Shown here: positions 15,257 to 23,561 of the stretch, in pieces
Layout of the letters: each line of letters starts with the position of its first letter
Position numbering within the stretch: position 1 is the stretch's first letter
Assembly (NCBI RefSeq): GCF_029667115.1
Contig: NZ_JARUIU010000003.1
Location: forward strand, 310,001-374,000
Reading direction: 5' to 3'
Source of the DNA: Jeotgalibacillus sp. ET6
GTDB taxonomy: Bacteria > Bacillota > Bacilli > Bacillales > Jeotgalibacillaceae
Length of the DNA stretch: 64,000 nucleotides
Notes under the pieces: generated by a model
What the model was told of the DNA's origin: nothing
The model's database searches: none
The model's input: only the letters and a program-made list of their open reading frames with translations
Position numbers and translations under genes: made by a program

Positions 15257-16552
15257 ATGACGGCGGGGCCAGTAAAGTCAGAAAGAGAAACGATTTATTT
15301 TGTAATTGGGGCAGTGTACAGCGCAATCATTTATCTTCTTGCTATTATTTCGATTGTAGGGATTGGAATTGCTCTTGCGGTATTAGCTGTAGTTCTATTC
15401 ATGAATGCCATGATGCTCGGGTCCATTCGCGGAAATGGAATCCGCATCAGCCATCAGCAGTTCGGAGATGTATACGAGCGCGTAGAGGAGCTGTCCTCCA
15501 AAATGGGGTTAAAGAAAACGCCTGATGTATTTGTGATTCAATCAGAAGGCGCCTTAAACGCTTTTGCCACCCGCTTTTTCGGCCGTAACATGGTGGTGCT
15601 CTATTCTGAGGTTTTTGAGCTTGCAAGACAGCAAGGTGCAGCAGAGTTAGACTTTATCATTGCCCACGAGCTTTCTCATATTAAGAGGCGTCATGTGTGG
15701 AAAAACATTTTACTTATGCCTGCCCAGCTTCTTCCGTTTCTGTCTCAGGCCTACAGCCGTTCGTGCGAGTATACGTGCGACCGGGAAGCTGCCTATATGA
15801 CAGGTGACGGTGCTGCAGCAAAACGTGCGCTGACGATCTTAGGCGCAGGAAAACTGATGGCGCGTGAAGTGAATGAAGAAGCCTATCTTGAACAGATTCG
15901 CTCTGAATCCAACGGAGCCGTGTGGATGAGCGAAATCTTATCCACCCACCCTATTTTGCCAAAACGCATTCAATCCGTTGGTACCTTTATGAATGACGAA
16001 TCTACTCCTTTTTACCGCCCAAACTACGGAAAAATCGCGGTTGGGGCCGGCCTTCTTTTCGGAGGATTGTTTGGCGCATATATTTCCGTTCTTCTTGCCA
16101 TCACAGTGGGTACTACTGTTTTTGCTTCCTTGCTTCCTGAAAGTGACTGGGAAGAAACGGCGTGGGAGGAATCCGGAGATCTTACTCCATTAATCGAAGC
16201 TGCTTCCTCCGGAGATCTTGAAACCATGGAGGATTTGATCGCAGCTGGAGAAGATCTTGAAGCGACAGATCCCGGGGGTTCAACGGCTTTGATGAATGCA
16301 GTGTATGCCTCTCAAAACGAGGCAGCTCAATTATTGCTTAAAGAAGGTGCTGATCCTAACGCAGCAGATGATTTCAGTTACCCGATCGTCATTGCAGTTG
16401 CCAATGAGAACAATGACCTGGCAGCTTTGCTTTATGAATACGGAGCGGATCCCACTGCAGAGGATCCTGAAGGCGATAGCGCTTACTCCTGGTTGAATGT
16501 GTCTACTGAAGAGGAATTTGAAGAGGCACTGGGTATAGCAAACAGCAATTAA
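15257..16552 (+). CDS. M48-family membrane metalloprotease with C-terminal ankyrin repeats
   Basis: The 431-aa protein starts with two adjacent hydrophobic helices (about residues 12-55), then an HtpX/Ste24-like catalytic domain: zinc motif HELSH at about residues 137-141, and the third ligand Glu in YTCDREAAYM. A further hydrophobic segment (about 262-295) follows. The last ~110 residues are about three ankyrin repeats (TPLIEAASSGDLETMEDLIAAG, TALMNAVYASQNEAAQLLLKEGADP and ALLYEYGADP parts), an uncommon addition to M48 proteases. Members degrade misfolded membrane proteins. ATG 15257 is favoured by AAGAGG upstream; the earlier ATG at 15236 has no ribosome site. No operon partner. Confidence 0.88.
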   Translation: MTAGPVKSERETIYFVIGAVYSAIIYLLAIISIVGIGIALAVLAVVLFMNAMMLGSIRGNGIRISHQQFGDVYERVEELSSKMGLKKTPDVFVIQSEGALNAFATRFFGRNMVVLYSEVFELARQQGAAELDFIIAHELSHIKRRHVWKNILLMPAQLLPFLSQAYSRSCEYTCDREAAYMTGDGAAAKRALTILGAGKLMAREVNEEAYLEQIRSESNGAVWMSEILSTHPILPKRIQSVGTFMNDESTPFYRPNYGKIAVGAGLLFGGLFGAYISVLLAITVGTTVFASLLPESDWEETAWEESGDLTPLIEAASSGDLETMEDLIAAGEDLEATDPGGSTALMNAVYASQNEAAQLLLKEGADPNAADDFSYPIVIAVANENNDLAALLYEYGADPTAEDPEGDSAYSWLNVSTEEEFEEALGIANSN

Positions 16553-16568
16553 GATCAAGGCAAAAGAA

Positions 16569-16624
16569 AATCCGAGCGGATCATCGAAATCAGTAAAGAA
16601 TTCGAGTCCGTCCGGATTTTTTTA
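16569..16624. terminator. Bidirectional terminator between convergent genes
   Basis: AATCCG and CGGATT arms, extended by GCGGA/TCCGT across one mismatch, close a ~26-nt loop and are flanked by T on the plus side and by CTTTTG on the minus side. It serves the protease gene and the convergent GGDEF-EAL gene. Confidence 0.8.
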
Positions 16625-16636
16625 TTTTGTCCTTTT

Positions 16637-18280
16637 TTACACTTTCTTACCTGCAGCTGCCTCCTGCCGTACAAGCTGCTGCTGGATCAGAAGCGCAATC
16701 TGATGGGGCGATACGGGCCGACTGAAATAATATCCCTGAATCATTGAAGAGCTGCTGTTTGAAACAAATTCCATCTGATCGGCCGACTCCACTCCTTCAG
16801 TCACCACTTCAAATCCAAGATCATCCAGCACATGGTAGATTCCTGCAAGCAGGGTGGTATCAAAGGATTCTTGCGGAACACAGCGGATAAACGACCGGTC
16901 AATTTTCACGACATTTACCGGAAGCTGCTTTAAATTAAAAAGTGAGGACGTTCCTACTCCAAAATCATCCAGCGCAACCCGAACTCCTTTGTTTCTAAGA
17001 ATCTGAGCAAACTCCCTTATCTCATTGTCATAATAAAAGATGTCGCTTTCCGTAATTTCGATCTGGAGCTCAGACGGCGCGACATTATACTGCTTGAGCC
17101 ATTTATCCATTTTCATAATAAAGCGATCCTTTTGCTTCATTTGCTGCTTTGATACATTTATGGCGATGCCGATCTCTCCAAGACCGGCATCTCTCCACCT
17201 TGCTGCCTGCCTGATGCTTTGCTCTAGAACCCATTCCCCGATATCACAGATGAACCCGCCATTTTCAGCGATGGGAATAAACCGGTTTGGCGGAATCAAC
17301 CCTTTTTGCGGATGATTCCATCGCAGCAGTGCTTCCACTCCCACTAAAAGGTGATCTCCTGAAGAATAGATCGGCTGGTAATCCAGATATAGCTCTCCTT
17401 GATCAAGTGAAAACTTAAGATCATTCTCTAAATCAAGTACATGTTTATAGTCTAAATCCCGTGCCAACTCTTCGTAAAAGACAATCTGGTTCTTCCCTTT
17501 TCGCTTCGCCTCATACATGGCGATATCAGCGTATTGAAAAACCTCCTCAAAAGAATTACCATCTTCCGGAAAGCGGCTGATCCCCACACTGGTTGTGATA
17601 TAGGTTTTTACCTGCTCAAGTGAATATTCACTTTTAAGCGACCTCATCATTTCATGCGTGCGATGCACCAGCTCTTCCTTGCTCATATCAGGAACAATCA
17701 TAACGAACTCATCTCCACCCATCCGTCCAAGAAGTTCCTGATCATGCTGCAGCATTCCGAGCATTCGGTTCGTCATCTGCTTCAGCAGTTCATCACCGGT
17801 TTGGTGACCGAGTGAATCGTTAATCCGCTTAAATCCATCCAGATCCAAAAATAAAAACGAAATATTTCCGAGCTGATTCAAATGACGGTTATGGAATTCT
17901 TCCTGCAGCCCATACCGATTCAGCAATCCAGTAAGGGGATCACAGCGCTCTAATTGGTTTACTTCCTTTTGCGCTTCCTCTATCGAATCCAGCATTTCGT
18001 TTATCGAGCTCCCAAGCTGATGAATCTCATCCTGGTTATGACCCGACCAGGTTAGCCGTGATGATAGCTCCTTTGATGTCAGAATCCTCTTCAGCTGTTT
18101 GGATAAATTCTCTACCCTTGAGACAATCAGCTTATTGAAAAGATAGGAAAGAACCAATACTAAGACCAGCAGACCGGGCACCATATACAATGGCCGAGGA
18201 TGAATAACCAAAAACAACATAATAAAATAAACAAGTATACTTACACTAACAATCCACCAGGTCTTTCTCTGTAGCTTCAT
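16637..18280 (-). CDS. Membrane GGDEF-EAL cyclic-di-GMP enzyme
   Basis: The 547-aa protein has two TM helices (about residues 9-28 and 32-48), a HAMP-like linker (KQLKRILTSKELSSRL), a GGDEF domain (about 110-275) and an EAL domain (about 290-535). The synthase signature RMGGDEFVMI is intact, as are DLDGFKRINDSLGH and the phosphodiesterase motifs VEALLRWNHP, INVSKQQ, EITESD, LDDFGVG and EGVES, so both activities are possible. There is no extracellular sensor of any size. ATG 18280 follows GGAGGTG. Monocistronic by appearance. Confidence 0.95.
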   Translation of the reverse strand: MKLQRKTWWIVSVSILVYFIMLFLVIHPRPLYMVPGLLVLVLVLSYLFNKLIVSRVENLSKQLKRILTSKELSSRLTWSGHNQDEIHQLGSSINEMLDSIEEAQKEVNQLERCDPLTGLLNRYGLQEEFHNRHLNQLGNISFLFLDLDGFKRINDSLGHQTGDELLKQMTNRMLGMLQHDQELLGRMGGDEFVMIVPDMSKEELVHRTHEMMRSLKSEYSLEQVKTYITTSVGISRFPEDGNSFEEVFQYADIAMYEAKRKGKNQIVFYEELARDLDYKHVLDLENDLKFSLDQGELYLDYQPIYSSGDHLLVGVEALLRWNHPQKGLIPPNRFIPIAENGGFICDIGEWVLEQSIRQAARWRDAGLGEIGIAINVSKQQMKQKDRFIMKMDKWLKQYNVAPSELQIEITESDIFYYDNEIREFAQILRNKGVRVALDDFGVGTSSLFNLKQLPVNVVKIDRSFIRCVPQESFDTTLLAGIYHVLDDLGFEVVTEGVESADQMEFVSNSSSSMIQGYYFSRPVSPHQIALLIQQQLVRQEAAAGKKV

Positions 18281-18383
18281 CCAGCCACCTCCAACCCATA
18301 CCTACATCCCTCCTATCGGTTAAAAAATGGAATTATTAATAGTAATTCGGACTATAAATAGGATTTTGGTTAAATGAGTATTA

Positions 18384-18436
18384 TGGTGAGGTAAAGCATT
18401 AAAGGGGCCAGGCCCCTTTAATGCTTTACCTCACCA
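18384..18436. repeat. 26-bp perfect inverted repeat with GGGGCC core
   Basis: Two perfect 26-base arms flank a single central A. The arms run from GGTGAGGTAAAGC through AAAGGGGCC and back. It lies between two minus-strand genes, 14 bases past the L,D-transpeptidase stop, and may terminate that transcript, although there is no T-run. The core AAAGGGGCC-A-GGCCCCTTT recurs at 60287-60305. Confidence 0.9.
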
Positions 18437-18449
18437 CCATCCCAAAAGA

Positions 18450-18785
18450 CTATTTATGAATATACACATTGGTTCCGAGCGGGACTGAATAAGCGAGTTC
18501 AACTGCGTCTTCGTTGTACATGCGGATGCAGCCTAAGGATGCTTCGGTTCCTATGGAAGCAGGGTTGTCTGTTCCATGGATGCCGTAGTGAGGCTTGGAT
18601 AACCCCATCCACATATCACCGTATGGGCCTCCAGGATTTTCTTCTTTATTGACGATCATATAGTTGCCGGTTGGTGTAGGTGTAAGCATTTTCCCAACGG
18701 CAATCGGGTACCGCTTGATTACTTCACTGGCATCATAAAGGGTCAGCTCGCGTTTTGTTACGGATACATCAATCCATAAGGTCAT
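18450..18785 (-). CDS. L,D-transpeptidase (YkuD domain only)
   Basis: The 111-aa protein is a bare YkuD catalytic domain. It shows [30 protein letters not shown], and the active-site motif with His70 ([13 protein letters not shown]) and Cys86-x-Arg88 in SLGCIRMY. Such enzymes form 3-3 peptidoglycan cross-links or act in spore and envelope assembly. It lacks both a signal peptide and a LysM domain, so how it reaches the wall is unclear; many Bacillus proteins of this short type exist and some are spore-associated. The start follows AAGGAGG. Confidence 0.93.
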   Translation of the reverse strand: MTLWIDVSVTKRELTLYDASEVIKRYPIAVGKMLTPTPTGNYMIVNKEENPGGPYGDMWMGLSKPHYGIHGTDNPASIGTEASLGCIRMYNEDAVELAYSVPLGTNVYIHK

Positions 18786-18845
18786 ACCATTTCCTCCTTC
18801 ACATGAGTGCTCTTATCACTGTATGAAGGGAATAAAAAACCATCA

Positions 18846-18878
18846 CAAAAAACCTCACAGTTCATTAGAACTGTGAGG
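18846..18878 (-). terminator. Terminator of the first yczE-like gene
   Basis: CCTCACAGTTC and GAACTGTGAGG make an 11-bp perfect stem with a 4-nt loop; on the minus strand TTTTTTGTG follows. It starts seven bases after the stop codon at 18885. Confidence 0.92.
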
Positions 18879-18884
18879 CTGCTG

Positions 18885-19517
18885 TTAATTGAAAACGACT
18901 TCCTGTTCGTTTGTCAGACGCTTGCGGATTCCCGTAACAGGTTTAATAAAGAGCTGAATGAGAGCTCCCATTGAAAAAGCGACCAGTAGTGTACCCAGTC
19001 CAATAGGGCCGCCAAACAAAAATGCCAGTACGAGTACACTTACCTCCATCATGGTTTTTGACACAGCCAGACTTTTCCCCGTTCTGTGCTGAATCGCCAT
19101 CATCAGCGAGTCAATTGGGTTTCGTGCAAAATCAGCCTGCAAATAACACGCAATGCCAAGACCGATGATCGCAACTCCAGCTGCAAGCATAAACGCACGG
19201 AGCGGCATCGCCAGTGTCTCAATTCCTGCAAATGCGACAAGCAGCCAAAAGTCCATAAAGATTCCGATCAGAAAGATCGTAATAATGGCCAGAAAGTCCG
19301 GCACCCGCTTCATCAGATAGCCGTTCAGCAGGATTAAGATGATTCCTAAAATAAATACCCATGTTCCAACCGTAAAGCCGATTGTCTCTGATAATCCAAC
19401 ATATAAAGCATCCCACGGGCCAACTCCGAGATCTGCAACGATCATGGTGCTGATTCCAAACGACAGCAGCAATAATCCAAGTAAATAAAACATTCCTATA
19501 ATGAACCCACTTCTCAT
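18885..19517 (-). CDS. YczE/YyaS/YitT-type membrane protein (copy 1)
   Basis: A 210-aa protein with about five or six TM helices. It carries the family features: LSFGISTMIVADLGVGPWDALYVGLSE near the N terminus, a PDFLAIITIFLIGIFMDFWLL segment, ARNPIDSLMMAIQ and FGGPIGLGTLLVAFSMG. In B. subtilis YczE affects surfactin and antibiotic production, but the molecular role of the family is unknown. A paralogue with the same motifs lies 1.4 kb away on the same strand (20925-21557). The ATG has an AGAGGTG ribosome site. Confidence 0.88.
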   Translation of the reverse strand: MRSGFIIGMFYLLGLLLLSFGISTMIVADLGVGPWDALYVGLSETIGFTVGTWVFILGIILILLNGYLMKRVPDFLAIITIFLIGIFMDFWLLVAFAGIETLAMPLRAFMLAAGVAIIGLGIACYLQADFARNPIDSLMMAIQHRTGKSLAVSKTMMEVSVLVLAFLFGGPIGLGTLLVAFSMGALIQLFIKPVTGIRKRLTNEQEVVFN

Positions 19518-19741
19518 GGTGACACCTCTTCTACTTAATCTTCCCTGCTTATCTTACCATGCCCAAAGAGGTACGTACCACTACTATTTTTTATAAAATT
19601 TATTCAGCAAAAAGCAAATGTAAGTATATTCATACTAACCTTTAATTTACCTATTTCGTATAGTACGCTTATTACTTAAGGCGGGGATTTCTATGGGCAA
19701 CAATCCCTACTGTTAAATTTTTAAGAAAGGAGCGAAAAATC

Positions 19742-20161
19742 ATGCATCGCGAAACAAATCCAGCCGGCTTCTGGTCCCGGCTTTTTGCAAATCTGTTAGA
19801 TGGCATCATTGTATTTATTCCCATTTTCATTGTGATTTACTTAATTACTGGAGAATATACGTTTACTAGTATGAATAGTTGGACCGGGGATATCCTGTAT
19901 AAGCTTTACCACACGATCACACCGCTTGTTTGGTCAGGGTATGTTATTGGAAAACGGCTGGCCGGTATTAAGATTAAACGGATGGATAATGGAAAGCTGA
20001 CGTTCCTGAATATGTTTTTAAGAGAGGTTGTAGGTATATTCCTGCTGTCTTACATCACTTTTGGCCTCTCAATTGTGGTCAGCGTTTTCTTTATTATATT
20101 CAGAGAAGACAAGCGGGCAGTTCACGATCTGATTGCAAGCACACGGGTGGTTCATTCATGA
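19742..20161 (+). CDS. RDD-family membrane protein
   Basis: A 139-aa protein with the RDD pattern: N-terminal AGFWSRLFANLLDGIIVFIPIF (Arg and the two Asp-type positions near TM1), a second TM region, GKRLAGIKIKRMDNGKLTFLNMFLREVVG, and a C-terminal TM ending in REDKRAVHDLIASTRVV. RDD proteins are often of unknown function; some act in ion homeostasis. AAAGGAGCG precedes the ATG by nine bases. It is a single gene flanked by minus-strand genes. Confidence 0.9.
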   Translation: MHRETNPAGFWSRLFANLLDGIIVFIPIFIVIYLITGEYTFTSMNSWTGDILYKLYHTITPLVWSGYVIGKRLAGIKIKRMDNGKLTFLNMFLREVVGIFLLSYITFGLSIVVSVFFIIFREDKRAVHDLIASTRVVHS

Positions 20162-20169
20162 AAAACAAA

Positions 20170-20199
20170 AAACGCTCGTCCATGAAAATGGCAGCGTTT
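20170..20199 (-). terminator. Terminator of the pentapeptide-repeat gene
   Basis: AAACGCT/AGCGTTT outer and CCAT/ATGG inner stems; on the minus strand it is followed by TTTTTGTTTTT. It lies 15 bases past that gene's stop and a few bases past the RDD stop, so it may serve both. Confidence 0.85.
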
Positions 20200-20213
20200 A
20201 AGTGTTCAAGCTA

Positions 20214-20870
20214 TTATTCTTTTACGTTCAGTCCCATAAGCTTCGAGAATTCAATGGCCTGGTGCGGCGCAACTGTGCATCCTGCCAGCTGCTCTTGCGA
20301 AACATTGATTTTTTCGAAGCTGCATGTGCTGATATCCAGCCCCTTCATTGGCATTTCAATAAAACTCGCTTCCTGAAGTTCACAGCGATCCATGTCTACC
20401 TGCAGGAATTCATTTCCATAAAAGCTTGCATTATTCAGTGAGGTTTCCTGGAACAAAACGAGTTTTAAACGGGATTCAACGAAGTTGCTTAACGTCCCCA
20501 TACACTGGTCGACCGATATATGCAGCAAGTTGGATTCGGAAATCTCAATTCCAATCAGCTTGCATTCCTGAAACGAAACGCGGTGCAGCGATGCATTTGT
20601 CATTTTAATATTTGATAGATCACAATGCTCAAAGGCTACGTCCGTCCAGTCAGCCTTGGGAAAAACCACTTCTTCAAATATGACATGTTTAAAGACGACG
20701 CGCGTCAGCTCTATACCAGTCAACGTCTCGGGACCAATGACTTCATTTTCAATTACCACGTCAGTCAGATATAGATCCTCTTCAGAAAATATGTCATTGA
20801 AACGGCCTTTCTCCATTTCTCCGGAAACGACAGGTTGTTCTATCTTCGATTTTCTTTTCAAACCCTTCAC
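20214..20870 (-). CDS. Pentapeptide-repeat-like protein, 218 aa
   Basis: From about residue 50 the sequence runs in five-residue periods with a hydrophobic central position (LTRVVFKHVIFEEVVF, DVAFEHCDLSNIKMTNASLH, NASFYGNEFLQVDMDRCELQEASF). This predicts a right-handed quadrilateral beta-helix. Many repeats deviate from A(D/N)LXX, with Val, Ile or Phe at the inner position. The length equals that of Qnr gyrase-protecting proteins, but I see no specific Qnr features and do not assign that role. The C terminus (VAPHQAIEFSKLMGL) resembles other Bacillus members. The start is a GTG at 20870 after AGAGGCGGAAG; a TTG three codons on is an alternative. Confidence 0.75.
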   Translation of the reverse strand: MKGLKRKSKIEQPVVSGEMEKGRFNDIFSEEDLYLTDVVIENEVIGPETLTGIELTRVVFKHVIFEEVVFPKADWTDVAFEHCDLSNIKMTNASLHRVSFQECKLIGIEISESNLLHISVDQCMGTLSNFVESRLKLVLFQETSLNNASFYGNEFLQVDMDRCELQEASFIEMPMKGLDISTCSFEKINVSQEQLAGCTVAPHQAIEFSKLMGLNVKE

Positions 20871-20924
20871 CTTCCGCCTCTTTTATTGGCCTTTCATTAC
20901 GTTGCTTGTTACCCCGGCTCGAGA

Positions 20925-21557
20925 TTATTTCTGCTCCACTGCCGGCTGAAGCAGCATGCGTGTCTTCATTTTCTGAGCAGGAACAAAGAAAAGTCCGATC
21001 AGCGGTCCAATTCCGAACGCCACAATAACGGTCCCAACACCAATTGGTCCCCCGATCAGCAATGCGACAACCAGAACGGCTACCTCGAGAACCGTTTTTG
21101 AATGAGATAAGCTTAAGCCCGTGCGAACATGAACAGCCACCATTAATCCATCAATTGGATTTTTAGCAAAATTGGCCTGCAGATAAAGAGAAACACCAGC
21201 AGCGATAATCAGAATTCCACTTCCGAGCATGAGGCTTCTTGTCAGAACCTCTGCGGCCTGCAGCTCTGCAAAAACAAACAGCAGCCAAAAATCAATAAAA
21301 AATCCCATAATGAAAATGGTAATAACTGCATAGAAATCTGGCATCTTTCTCATAAGTGCCCCATTCACCGCCATCAGCGCAAATCCTGTAATTAAGATCC
21401 ATGTCCCTACCGTCAGTCCAATCTGATCAACAAGCGCGACATATAAAGCATCCCAGGGTCCTGCACCCAAGTCAGCCAGGATCATCATGGAGATTCCAAA
21501 AGACAATAGAATTAACCCAATTGTGTAAAACAAACCCAGTGTTACTGTATTTTTCAA
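20925..21557 (-). CDS. YczE/YyaS/YitT-type membrane protein (copy 2)
   Basis: Like the protein at 18885-19517: LSFGISMMILADLGAGPWDALYVALVDQ, PDFYAVITIFIMGFFIDFWLL, KNPIDGLMVAVHVRTG and IGGPIGVGTVIVAFGIGPLIG. Length is the same (210 aa). It begins with TTG at 21557, preceded by AAGGGA. The two copies share strand and most motifs but are clearly diverged, so the duplication is old. Function unknown; several TM helices predicted. Confidence 0.87.
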   Translation of the reverse strand: MKNTVTLGLFYTIGLILLSFGISMMILADLGAGPWDALYVALVDQIGLTVGTWILITGFALMAVNGALMRKMPDFYAVITIFIMGFFIDFWLLFVFAELQAAEVLTRSLMLGSGILIIAAGVSLYLQANFAKNPIDGLMVAVHVRTGLSLSHSKTVLEVAVLVVALLIGGPIGVGTVIVAFGIGPLIGLFFVPAQKMKTRMLLQPAVEQK

Positions 21558-21684
21558 CTATATCCCTTCTTCTCTGAAAACTAGCATTCTTCTACAAGTG
21601 TATCAAAAATCTGTCAGATAACCTACACTTCACCTATGATACTTATGATGCGTCTAAAATGATATTTGTCATTATTTTTAGAAT

Positions 21685-21729
21685 AGTCAATGAACATTCT
21701 TGACTGTTATTTTTAAAAGCAGATACAAT
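21685..21729 (+). promoter_or_regulatory. Promoter of the acyl-CoA ligase with inverted repeat over -35
   Basis: TTGACT (21700-21705), 18-nt spacer, TACAAT (21724-21729). The -35 hexamer is the right arm of AGTCAA-N9-TTGACT (21685-21690 / 21700-21705), so a repressor could bind there. Which one is unknown; FadR-type control would be reasonable for a fatty-acid gene but the sequence does not match FadR sites closely. Confidence 0.6.
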
Positions 21730-21834
21730 CAGTAGGTAGAGTAAGGATATCTATTTGGTTATATGCTGGAAAAAGAAAATACTTGGATGCTGCTGCCTCA
21801 GTTGAGGACGGGGGATCGTTTGGAGGAATGGATG

Positions 21835-23403
21835 ATGACGTTTCAACATTTGATTGCACCAGAACAATACAATATTGCACAAGAAGTAGATCAATATGCG
21901 CAGGACGACACCCGTATGGCGATTAAATGGACAGATGCAGATGGAAACCGGCGGGATGTCTCGTACCCTGAACTGATCGGGCGCACAAACCAGTTTGCAC
22001 TTGCCTTAAAGAAGCTGGGGATTGGAAAAGGCGATAAAGTTCTTATTCTTCTGCCCCGTATACCTGAAGCTTATATAAGCTATCTCGCCTGCTTAAAAGC
22101 CGGCATTATTGCCATCCCCTGCTCTGAAATGCTCCGAAAAAAAGATTTGACGTACCGGATCGAGCATGCGGAGCCAAAAGGAATAATCGCGTTTCACAAA
22201 ACGACTTCCGAAGTGAATACCATTCAGGGAGATTATCCCGCTTTGAAAACAAAACTGATTGTCGGCGGACAGGAAGAAGGCTGGCAGTCCTTTGAGGAAC
22301 TTGCGTCAAAGGAAAGCACGTCTTATGAAGGGGAAAAAACAAGCCGGGATGATACGGCTATTTTGTCGTATACTTCCGGTACTACAGGAAATCCAAAGGG
22401 AGTCGTTCACACACATGGCTGGGGCTACGCTCATGTTCGCACCGCTGCTAAGGAGTGGCTGGGTGTCGAGGAAGGTGACCTTGTTTGGGCAACGGCTGCT
22501 CCCGGCTGGCAGAAATGGATTTGGAGTCCATTTTTATCGACCATCACACTCGGTGCTACAGCGTTTGTATACAACGGAGGCTTTGATGCCCATACATACC
22601 TGACCATTTTAGAAAACGAAAAGATCCAGGTTTTATGCTGTACACCAACCGAATATAGATTGATGGCAAAGGTAGATAATCTGAAATCTTATCAGCTTCC
22701 CCATTTAAAAAGCGCAGTTTCAGCAGGTGAACCGCTGAACAGGCCAGTCATGGAGGCATTTGTGGAAGCTTTTAATATCCACCTGCGAGACGGCTATGGA
22801 CAAACGGAGAACACACTGCTTGTCTGCAATCTGCAGAGCATGGACATCAAACCAGGCTCTATGGGAAAACCGACTCCCGGCAACCCGGTTGATATTATTG
22901 ATGAGCACGGCCAGCCGGCCAAAACGGGTGAGGTCGGGGACATTGCCGTTCACCGCGACTGCCCTGCTCTTTTCAAGGAATACCTGAATGACCATGAAAG
23001 AACCCAAAAAGCATTCAGGGGTGAATGGTATTTAACCGGAGATCAGGCAACCCGTGATGAGGACGGCTACTTCTGGTTTGAAGGAAGAAGCGACGACATC
23101 ATCATCAGCTCAGGCTACACGATCGGCCCCTTTGAAGTAGAGGATGCCCTTTTAAAACATCCTGCTGTGCGTGAATGTGCAGTCGTTGCAGCGCCGGACG
23201 AAATCAGAGGCAGCATCGTAAAAGCGTTTGTTGTTCTTAAGGACCCGGAAGCACTCGAGCATGAGGGCTTAATCAAGGAGCTGCAAAACCATACAAAGGA
23301 AATGACGGCGCCCTACAAGTATCCGAGAGAAATAGAATTTATCAGCGATCTTCCCAAAACAACTTCGGGGAAAATCAGAAGAGTGGAGCTGCGCCAGAAC
23401 TAA
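21835..23403 (+). CDS. Acyl-CoA synthetase, MbcS/YtcI-like
   Basis: A 522-aa AMP-forming ligase that activates an organic acid with ATP and CoA. Motifs: P-loop LSYTSGTTGNPKGVVHTH, adenine-binding RDGYGQTENTL, YLTGDQATRDEDGYFWFEGRSDD hinge (as YLTGDQA and GRSDDIIISSGY), and KTTSGKIRRVELR with the catalytic Lys. Overall it resembles medium- and branched-chain ligases such as B. subtilis MbcS (YtcI). I chose ATG 21835 because GGAGG lies eight bases before it and homologues begin close to FQHLIAPEQYNIA; an upstream ATG at 21763 would add 24 atypical residues. Monocistronic with its own promoter. Confidence 0.88.
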   Translation: MTFQHLIAPEQYNIAQEVDQYAQDDTRMAIKWTDADGNRRDVSYPELIGRTNQFALALKKLGIGKGDKVLILLPRIPEAYISYLACLKAGIIAIPCSEMLRKKDLTYRIEHAEPKGIIAFHKTTSEVNTIQGDYPALKTKLIVGGQEEGWQSFEELASKESTSYEGEKTSRDDTAILSYTSGTTGNPKGVVHTHGWGYAHVRTAAKEWLGVEEGDLVWATAAPGWQKWIWSPFLSTITLGATAFVYNGGFDAHTYLTILENEKIQVLCCTPTEYRLMAKVDNLKSYQLPHLKSAVSAGEPLNRPVMEAFVEAFNIHLRDGYGQTENTLLVCNLQSMDIKPGSMGKPTPGNPVDIIDEHGQPAKTGEVGDIAVHRDCPALFKEYLNDHERTQKAFRGEWYLTGDQATRDEDGYFWFEGRSDDIIISSGYTIGPFEVEDALLKHPAVRECAVVAAPDEIRGSIVKAFVVLKDPEALEHEGLIKELQNHTKEMTAPYKYPREIEFISDLPKTTSGKIRRVELRQN

Positions 23404-23504
23404 ATGGTTTAAGCTGCCGGATAAGTCAGATTCACTGGCTTCCGGCAACTCTTATATTTCGAAGCCTTCTCTGGTTTTTTAGAAGAATATTTTGTTTGCA
23501 AGTA

Positions 23505-23536
23505 AAAAAGCCGGCTGAATTTCAGCCGGCCTTTTT
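23505..23536. terminator. Bidirectional terminator
   Basis: GCCGGCTGAA and TTCAGCCGGC (10-bp perfect stem, one-base centre) flanked by six A and five T, placed between the convergent ligase gene and the secreted repeat-protein gene. Confidence 0.93.
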
Positions 23537-23561
23537 CATTTTTTATCGTGAGATCTTTTGT

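Noticed and set aside
19684-19707. GGGATT / AATCCC hairpin in the leader of the RDD gene, considered as a riboswitch or attenuator
   Set aside because: The stem is six base pairs, there is no T-run, and no riboswitch core is recognisable.
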